64,000 nt of DNA, from NCBI RefSeq assembly GCF_028389875.1, contig NC_084702.1:55214053-55278052 (forward strand), in the 5' to 3' direction. Positions 50,401 through 64,000 of the stretch are shown here, piece by piece. The number at the start of each line of letters is the position of its first letter. Position 1 is the first letter of the stretch. The stretch comes from Rhea pennata. Its lineage: Eukaryota > Chordata > Aves > Rheiformes > Rheidae. The position numbers were made by a program, and so were the translations under genes. The notes beneath the pieces are model-generated. The model had not been told where the DNA came from, did not search any database, and saw nothing but the letters and a program-made list of their open reading frames with translations.

Positions 50401-51429
50401 CATTTTCTAATAAATTAATAAACTTTATTTTCAGTTTGGAGTGAACTTTCTCCTCTTGAAGCCTTCCCTCCAATCCCATCTTTGGATCTGGTTTGTTCCT
50501 TCCCTTCTGAACCAGATACTGGATTTATTGTTCAGAGAAAGTACGTATGGACATTTTCTCATTCTTATCAGAGCAAACTGTTTCACCGTCCAAGTTTTCC
50601 AGATATGCTGGATTAAATTTGTGCAGTTTTCTCCTTTTATAGTTGTTTCATTTTTTCTCTGTGATTTTCAGCTATAACATTACAGTCAGAAGTTTTAGTC
50701 CTGCTGAGAGGCACAGATTGCTCTTCAGCAGCACCTTACCCTTTTGTGACCTTTTACCACCACTAAGTGGAGTTATTTTCGGCTTATTGTATATTCTCAC
50801 TAATTAAAAAAGTCCACAAAATCACCTATGTCAAGCAACTCAGCTACAAATTAACACTCATCTCTGGTGTCATAAAAAAGCCAGAGCAAGTCAAATCAAT
50901 TAGGGGAAAAAAAAAAAGCCTTCACTTTACTATTACCTCCATTACTGACATTGGCACTTCAGTCTATCCTTCTGAATTGACTAATATGTTTAGTATTAAC
51001 ATAGTCTTAGAGCAACAAAAGCAAAGGGAATAGTTTATTCAGGGTATTCCAGAGAAGAGGTGATTTAAAAGGCACCAAGACCCCGGACGAGTGATCCAGG
51101 TCAGCAGCGTTTTTGGTGCCGGAAGGCCCGCTGGGCTCGGCGGCGGCGAGAGCGGGCGCAGGGCCGCAGGGCGGTGGGCCGCCCCGGCCTCTCCTGCGCG
51201 GCGGCGCGGGCAGCGCGGGGGCCGCGGGCCGGCCCGCTTGCTCTGCCGCTCCGCTCGGGCGGCCCGCGGACCGACACACGCCTCGGCGGCAGCCGCCGCC
51301 CAGCGCGCCGCCGCCCGGCCCCGGCCCCGCTCCCCGCCGCGGCTGCCCCCTGCCGGCGCGGCGGCCGCAGCGCCCCGGGGCGGGGCAGCGCCTGCGTGCG
51401 TGCGCGCCTGCGTGCGCGCGCGCCTGCGT

Positions 51430-51573
51430 CACGCGTACAGCGTGCCGCCGGCCGCCGCGCCCTCCTCCTGGCCGCCATCTCGCTGCGTCCCGCGTGCTGT
51501 GCTCGGTGCCGCGCCCCTGCCCGCGGCTTGCGCCCCTGCCCCGCTCCGGACGCGCCGCTCCCGCCCCGGGAAG
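51430..51573 (+). other. BTF3: Probable non-coding first exon of BTF3
   Basis: A good donor (AAG then GTACAT) ends at 51,573 within the CpG island, 297 bp before the start-codon exon. The 5' limit is a guess placed at the CRE/YY1-like promoter motifs. No ATG occurs between 51,430 and 51,573 in any frame. The mammalian long isoform begins in this exon with its own ATG, so that isoform appears not to be encoded here from AUG. Confidence 0.55.
51471..51480 (+). promoter_or_regulatory. YY1-type site (GCCGCCATCT) at the BTF3 start region
   Basis: The sequence matches the YY1 core GCCAT in the orientation often found just downstream of start sites in translation-related genes. The match is seen; occupancy is inferred from that general pattern. 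Confidence 0.45.
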
Positions 51574-51870
51574 GTACATGGGAGGGCGGCGGCTGGGGTG
51601 GCCGCGCCGCCGCCGGGCGCTGCGGGCCTGCGAGCGGCCGTTGGGGGAGGGAAGGCGGTTACGGGCTGGGCCCGAGCGGAGTCGCGGCGCGAGCAGCGCC
51701 CCGTCCCGTGGCGGCCGGCCGGCCCCGCGCGGCGGCGGCGGCGGGGCCTGGGGCGCCCTTCCGCCGCGGCGGGAGGGGGGGCGGCTGCGGGGCCCCTCGC
51801 ACGCACAGCTGCCTCCACCCGGGGCGCCGCGGCCTGCGCCGCCTTACGGGAGCTCTGGTTCATTCCGCAG

Positions 51871-58339
<6,469 letters not shown>

Positions 58340-58357
58340 ACTGAGTGTCACTTTCTG

Positions 58358-58363
58358 AATAAA
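58358..58363 (+). terminator. BTF3: BTF3 proximal poly(A) signal
   Basis: AATAAA lies 19 nt after the stop codon, giving a very short 3' UTR of about 40 nt, as is typical of BTF3 and other abundant translation-associated mRNAs. Confidence 0.85.
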
Positions 58364-58648
58364 ATTAAAACTTGAAAAAGCTACATGGAGCTGCTATTTT
58401 ATATTGTGACTGCTTTTATTTGATTTTTTTTTATTTCCAGTTGAGATCACAAGATCTGTAATATTTGGAAACTCCTTGAACCTTGCAGCTCTTAGTTATT
58501 GCTTGTACACGATATTATTTTTGTGGCCTGGTTGAACTTAAACATATGCTTTCAAATAAGTCAGTTTGCTAATGAATCTCTGCCTAAATACAATTTTTGA
58601 GTAACTTGTATACAAGCAAAACCCCATCTTTAATGAACTTTGGCATAC

Positions 58649-58667
58649 AATAAAAATATAAAATAAA
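58649..58667 (+). terminator. BTF3: Possible distal BTF3 poly(A) signals
   Basis: Two AATAAA hexamers (58,649-58,654 and 58,662-58,667) followed by a GT/T-rich stretch (GTGTGGCTTCTTGTC). They could terminate a minor transcript extended by about 0.3 kb, or be chance in AT-rich DNA. Confidence 0.35.
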
Positions 58668-58679
58668 CTTTTCAGTGTG

Positions 58680-61100
58680 GCTTCTTGTCAGTCTTCACTG
58701 AAAAAAAATTTTTTGCTTTTCTTACCTTAAATATCAAACAATCTTAAATAGTCATCTTGCTTTTCTACAGAACACTTTCATTTTGCTGTGTTAGGAAACA
58801 ATGTCTTCTAAACTTTTTTCGTGCATAATTGAGCATTTTAAGCTTAATCAGTGAATTCCCAGTGTTTACAGGTTGTGTTGCTAAGTCACCTAATGTACTG
58901 AATTTAATATATTTGTATTCTAGTATTACTTTACAATGTTTTAATATAATACTAAGCATGCATGTTGGGACAGATCTTTCTTTGGGGCTTTAAAGAACGG
59001 TAGCAAGCTGCTGGCATGTTGGGGGAACTAGATGCTAATGCTGAATTTCATGTTCAGGGAGAGTTCAATAGATATCTCCAGGATATAATTATTTAATAAG
59101 ATTAAAATAATACTGTTCCAGTATTTTCATTTCATTTATCTGAAAAAAATCCATTATGTGGGGGAATGGAAGTATAGGAAGGGAAAAGGTTTAATAGAAT
59201 TGACTATGGATCTGAAGTCTATATTTAGCATCTTTAGGTGTATTAGCTAATAATTATATTTGGTTGTTCAGGATTATATTCTATTACTTATAGGTGTTCC
59301 AAAGAATGAGGAAATTTTTCTGGGAAACAAGACTTTAATTTCCAGTCTGACCTTTGCATAGCTGGAGCTCCTGGAGTGACAGCTAAACTTTACAGTTGGG
59401 AATCTTTGCTATTAACGATAAATTGGATCACTTGCACAGCCAAAACAAGGATATTAGGCTTGTAGTAGAGTCATGTTCTAAGGTTTTTCTCTGTAGAACA
59501 AGTACTTCAGGAAGTGGAAATTCATCCTGTTGTGTGCAGTATAAAATTCAGGGTAAAGCTTGAGAGAGTGTCATAACATACAGGTTCTCATCGCACGAGG
59601 GAAGGGTGGGTCTGTGTCTGACTTGCTCTGCATGTCTGTCGTGGTGCAAGTCTTTGTTGCTCTTGGGAAAGAGTGGAGGAACTAGTTTGAGCTGCTTAGC
59701 TCCTGCAGTTTTGAGGTAAGACAGCAGCCTGGTGCGTGTGCGACATGGCTGAGGTCAAGTGCAAGAACTTACAGGAATTTTTTCAGTTTATTTTCAGTGC
59801 ACAAATACTTTATCAGTAAGCTACACTTCTAGTTCTGAATTCAAATAAGAAAATGCATTTGTAGTTTTTCTCCACCTTACTGTCACAGTTGTTCTATGCG
59901 AAGTTGAATTTTGAAATAGGTGTGGTGACCTTAAGTCAATTGTCCAATAAAAGGAGAAAAATTCTGCACATTTGTCTACCACGCCTCCTGTGAGCTTTTA
60001 ACTAAATCAGTTTGTGTGATGACATTGATTGAGAAATCAGTAAGTGTTACCCATTTTGTGCGTCAGATGTTTTAAGTTTTTGAAAATACTTACTCTGCTG
60101 TCTAAGTCACTGTAGCCCTTAAAGTTTTTCATCTTGGCTTCTGTCTCAGGAAGTAACTGAATATCTTGTGTGATCTAGATAGTGGAGAATATTGACACTG
60201 TCTAGTATACATATTGGTTGTTCTAATAATAATAATAAATTACTTCTAGTATATTTGAAATTGAAAACTAGTGCTTATTCAGCCGTAAGTAGGCATATGA
60301 CATCTCTGTGGAAGTCTACATGCTAGGTGTGCTCGCAGTCAGGAGTTACTGGCATATTTCAGTGTAAGCAAGCTGTGACTGAGGATCAAGAAATGATCAA
60401 AATGTATTTGTGATTATAGCAGATTCTGAATGGAAGTAATTGTCCTGTTGAAGTTAGTAGTAATCTTCATGTCTAACACTTAAACACATTCCTTATGAAG
60501 AAAAAATAATCACAGCATGGAACCCAAGACTGAGTGTATATCTTCCTAGTCTGTCATTAACTGGTAGAAACAGAAAATAGTTACATGTTGATGTTTCTTA
60601 TTAGCTTGAACTTCTATGTAAGCAAACTATAATTATGCCATTAGGGACTCACATCTGTAGCCTTGCTCAAAGAAAATGGTTTCATATATCCATTTGAAAT
60701 ATTTTGGACAATGGAAAACTGAAAATAGATGCCTGGATTTCAATTGAAACAAAGGTCTTTTTTGAGGTTTAATTTTAGAAAAGCTAAAGCAATGCTCTGG
60801 TTCTGTGCATAAAATGTCACAAGCTTTGTAAGGGCTTGGTGCCAATGCAGTAGTGGGAACTAACGATTTTTTCATCAAGTTTGTAACAGATTTCTAGAAA
60901 TATTTTCATAATTAAGTTTCTCAGACTTTAAGGACTTTGCTCCTGTTTAAAATTAGTATCTTCAATAAAAAAAGGCAGTTAAAATCATTTCACAAGATTA
61001 TGAAACTATGTTTTGTTTTAGCACTGTGTGTGTAAATATCAAAGTTCTCTACAATGATTTTTTTTAAATGTTTTTATGTAAAGCTCTAGAGAATGTATTG
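58680..61100. other. Gene-free interval downstream of BTF3
   Basis: AT-rich, without recognisable exons or transposons. In mammals ANKRA2 follows BTF3, but no ankyrin-repeat exon is visible here. Confidence 0.55.
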
Positions 61101-61106
61101 AGTTAC

Positions 61107-61138
<32 letters not shown>

Positions 61139-61290
61139 CACTTCTGTTTCTGGATAGTGTGTGTATATGTATATTTTTTATATATATATGTGTGTGCTGT
61201 GTATATATATATACACACAGCACACACACACACACATATATATATACACACACAGCACACACACACACACATATATATACACACACAGCA
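61107..61290. repeat. Complex TG/TA/CA microsatellite with internal hairpin
   Basis: TG then TA runs, a first copy of CTTCTGTTTCTGGATAG at 61,141-61,157, then palindromic GTGTGTGCTGTG / CACACAGCACACAC blocks around TA runs, with a tandemly repeated unit of about 30 bp (ACACACAGCACACAC plus TATA). Confidence 0.85.
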
Positions 61291-61437
61291 CACACTATCC
61301 AGAAACAGAAGAAAAAGTTGATTAAAGTACACAGAAATAGTTATACACATGATTCTCAAAGCATCTAGGTTCATTCACTTTTTCATCCATCTTTAAAGCT
61401 ATCCAGGTTGACTCACAGCCAAACTAATCTTTGTATT
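61291..61437 (+). repeat. Left arm of a 147-bp inverted repeat
   Basis: Reverse complement of 62,085-62,231 with one mismatch. It begins at CACACTATCCAGAAACAG and ends near AATCTTTGTATT. It lies beside TG/CA and TA microsatellites. Confidence 0.95.
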
Positions 61438-61449
61438 CTCTTGGGTTAC

Positions 61450-61478
61450 TCTGTGTGTGTGTGTGTGTGTGTGTGTAT
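61450..61478. repeat. (TG)n microsatellite
   Basis: About 13 TG units just inside the left arm of the inverted repeat. Confidence 0.9.
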
Positions 61479-61868
61479 AAAAGTTGGATTCTCTTATGTC
61501 CTGTGAGTTTGATGTGATGTCTCCTAGGAAATGCTCCTGGCCCTGGGGAAAAAATATTGTAGTACTTAAGACATCAGCTCCTGGAGCCTGGCTGATCCAC
61601 ACTGTTTGTGAGTATGGATTAGAACATAAGAAAGTAGAATTAATATTCAATGTGGACAGAAGAGCCTACAGGGAAGTCTGTGGAGAAGATGATGCCTAGA
61701 TTACAGAGCTGTAAGAGACTGATGAGATGGTGGTAAATCTACAGAAGGAATCAATAGGAGAGAGTTGTGTGTGTGCGTTGTTTTATTTTTTTTATTTTTA
61801 GCTAGGTAGTTTAAAACTTTGTCAAGTGTTTTGCATTTTTGGGACTTAAATCCATGGAATGTGGTTCT

Positions 61869-61893
61869 TGTTTTTTTTTTTTTTTTTTTTTTA
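61869..61893. repeat. Poly-T run
   Basis: T homopolymer of more than 20 bases followed by AGATTTTTTTTTC, lying in the spacer of the inverted repeat. Confidence 0.85.
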
Positions 61894-62084
61894 GATTTTT
61901 TTTTCTCTTTATTCCTTTCCTCTTGTAGGTTCAGCCACATCCAGTAGTTTGTTAGAGTTGCTGAAAATCTTTTCATTTTACTTGGTAGTTAAAAGATTGG
62001 AAAGAAATCTTTTTGCGGAAAGGGAGCTGACAGTGCAGCTGAGGTAAGCTTACCTGGCTAACTGCGTGGTTTATAGCATGAGAA

Positions 62085-62231
62085 AATACAAAGATTAGTT
62101 TGGCTGTGAGTCAACCTGGATAGCTTTAAAGATGGATGAAAAAGTGAATGAATCTAGATGCTTTGAGAATCATGTGTATAACTATTTCTGTGTACTTTAA
62201 TCAACTTTTTCTTCTGTTTCTGGATAGTGTG
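62085..62231 (-). repeat. Right arm of a 147-bp inverted repeat
   Basis: Matches the left arm (61,291-61,437) in reverse orientation with one substitution. An extra AA lies just outside the arm. The two arms are separated by 647 bp. The same 28-residue chance reading frame (MNLDALRIMC...) therefore appears on both strands. Confidence 0.95.
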
Positions 62232-62243
62232 TGTATATGTATA

Positions 62244-62250
62244 TTTTATA

Positions 62251-62302
<52 letters not shown>

Positions 62303-62315
62303 TACACACACACAC
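62244..62315. repeat. (TG)n(TA)n(CA)n alternating tract
   Basis: About 70 bases of almost perfect purine-pyrimidine alternation, palindromic overall (TG run, long TA run, GCATA, CA run). It adjoins the right arm of the inverted repeat. Cruciform or Z-DNA forming potential is high. Confidence 0.85.
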
Positions 62316-62339
62316 TTAAGTTGTCACCATAAAGATCTT

Positions 62340-64000
62340 GGATGGTTCTGTTAATGTTCTGCCTTCTGTCACTTCATGGATGGACTGTCTTTAGGTGAAT
62401 AGTATTACTTAACAGAAGGAAAAGAGTAACAGTCCTGTTACTATACTTTTTAGCTAGAATCCATGTTTTTATGGGAAATAGATTTCACAAGTGCAACTTG
62501 TACATTGCTTTCACACTGCACTGAAGCTAGCCTGACGATGAAAAAGCCATCCTACCAGAGGTTTGTGTTGTGCAGGGATAATGTTGTTATAGATGAGTTA
62601 CAGCCAAACCTCTTGCATTACTATTGAATCTTAACAAATCTTAATTAGTAATATAAGCAATAATAATTATTTTGTTATATCTTTTATGTATATCTGTATA
62701 TTTTATGGAGGCTGTGCCATCTTATTACTGTTCTGATCCTGGGCCAGTTGAAGGTTAATAGGACCATGCAATAACCAATACTTTTGATATCAAATGACCA
62801 GTTTATGCAACACTACTTTTACTCTGATTCAGTCAGGGATTTGGTGTGTTATACAGGATATTAGCGGCTAATGGTACCAACACTTGCTGCACTTGAAATA
62901 TTGATTTCACATTCCTTTTGAATTGAGTAGAAGCAGCTGATTATTTTTTCAGTGTTGGAAAAATGTTGATGCAGGTAGTGCACCATTCTCCCAGTTTTCA
63001 GAAGACACCCAAAGGTGAGTTTAGTAAGTCTTATTTTCTCTCGTTACAGACCAGTGCAGTTGTTGTGCTTTGTGCCACACCTGAGCTAATCTCTAGTGGA
63101 CTTGAGCTGGCATCACAAATTTTAGCCATGGAAAACTGAGCAGTCTTCTGCTAAATGGCCTTTGTGCCTTGCCTGCTAATCCCAGGCTATGTCATTCATT
63201 CAGTTGTAGCAAACATCTGTGACTTAAAGCGGGATTTTAAATGATTTGTTAAACTTGGGCTTTTAGAAGTCCAATATGGGTTGTTTAAAGTGTCTGTTAA
63301 AGCAGAAGGAATTCTGTTTTTTAAGCCGCAACTCCTACAACTGTGCGTAGTCCTGCTAGGCTGCTTTCCTGTTACTTTGTGCAACTGCATCAGGCGATGG
63401 TAGAGATAAGAGTACAGCCCGGGGGTCAGATTTACTTTCAACAGTGGCATTTTGTGAGCTGCTGTTTTGCAATGAATTCTTGTTAACTCTGTTTCACGTA
63501 AGTAAGACTGTCACTTCTAAGGACGAAGCTGGTATGTGAGAGGGCTTCTTTCACTCCTAGCAGCTGCTGACTGCGCGAGGCGGATAGTGTGACAGTGGTA
63601 GTGTGTTCCCAAGTAGACCCTTGCTACATCTGTGAAATCAGTGTTTCGTTGCGAGATCTGCGGAGTTGCAAGCCCGTGCAGCGTAACTGGCAGCCACAGT
63701 AGGATGGTGTTGGTAATAGGTGTGATGGATTATAATCTTCCTTGCCTTTCCAGTGTTGTTGACTCCATAGGACTAGTAGGAGTTAAAGCAGTAACGCTTC
63801 ATTAAAGCCGCTTTCCTGAGCAGCATGGCTGTGATGTATAAAGGGAGCAGATCTGAATTTGGAGCTCTTGCTAAATATTTATTAAGAACTACTACATTTT
63901 AAAGAATTCTGCACTTGTGCTGATTTCTAATGTTGTTTGGCTTCATCTTTACAGATCAGTTAGTTCATTTTGTTGAGTTACTGCTGTGAGTTTGAGCTGC
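62340..64000. other. Gene-free right end of the window
   Basis: No coding frame with support. The last 500 bases are slightly GC-richer (63,540-63,720) without forming a CpG island. Confidence 0.5.

Larger units (their letters stand above)
45245..51090. other. Gene-free interval between FOXD1 and BTF3
   Basis: 45.25-46.2 kb is moderately GC-rich without a recognisable gene; the rest is AT-rich. It contains the TA microsatellite at 46,739 and the CR1 fragment at 46,920-47,490. Lysine-rich minus-strand frames at 49,509-49,739 and 50,270-50,479 are unassigned and may be remains of an old mobile element. Confidence 0.5.
51090..51860 (+). promoter_or_regulatory. CpG-island promoter of BTF3
   Basis: A sharp GC and CpG rise from about 51,090 to 51,860 flanks the first exon. 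It holds a CRE/ATF-like core (TGCGTCACG near 51,425-51,433) and alternating GC-rich dinucleotides (51,390-51,424). No TATA box was seen. There is no gene on the opposite strand that I can recognise. Confidence 0.8.

Noticed and set aside
61039-61374. Cys/Tyr/Ile-rich frames over the TG/TA tracts
   Set aside because: Translations of microsatellites. The shared MNLDALRIMC start on both strands comes from the inverted repeat.

Overview
The window looks like vertebrate chromosomal DNA, most likely from a bird. The evidence is (i) a single-exon forkhead gene identifiable as FOXD1 next to the multi-exon gene BTF3, an amniote neighbour pair found on human 5q13 and, as far as I recall, on the avian Z; (ii) two old LINE fragments resembling the CR1 family, with no mammal-type SINEs; (iii) low repeat density with very strong, short CpG islands in AT-rich DNA. 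Another sauropsid cannot be excluded without a database search. No bacterial, viral or mobile-gene cassette was seen.

Layout. 1-25 kb is a gene-free AT-rich stretch with simple repeats and one degenerate CR1 copy (about 7.5-8.6 kb). From 25.5 to 38.8 kb comes a series of CpG islands without any recognisable gene, separated by AT-rich blocks rich in homeodomain, SOX and TCF-like motifs; one island contains a 32-bp GC-rich minisatellite (29.07-29.64 kb). FOXD1 lies on the minus strand at 41,092-42,363 inside a 2.6-kb CpG island, so the island series lies 3' of the gene. Another CpG island at 44.8-45.2 kb lies upstream of FOXD1. 45-51 kb is gene-free and holds a second CR1 fragment. BTF3 lies on the plus strand, with a CpG-island promoter at 51.1-51.9 kb, coding exons between 51,871 and 58,339, and a poly(A) signal at 58,358. 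58.4-64 kb is gene-free but carries an unusual 147-bp near-perfect inverted repeat embedded in TG/TA microsatellites.

The two genes are functionally unrelated. FOXD1 is a tissue-restricted developmental transcription factor (in chick it is known as CBF-2 and marks temporal retina). BTF3 is the housekeeping beta subunit of the nascent-polypeptide-associated complex. The best leads are the CpG-island series beside FOXD1, the minisatellite with its higher-order duplication, the inverted repeat at 61-62 kb, and a 7-codon upstream ORF whose stop overlaps the FOXD1 start codon. I found no convincing evidence for a wholly new gene system. All regulatory calls come from reading motifs by eye and are labelled with low confidence.
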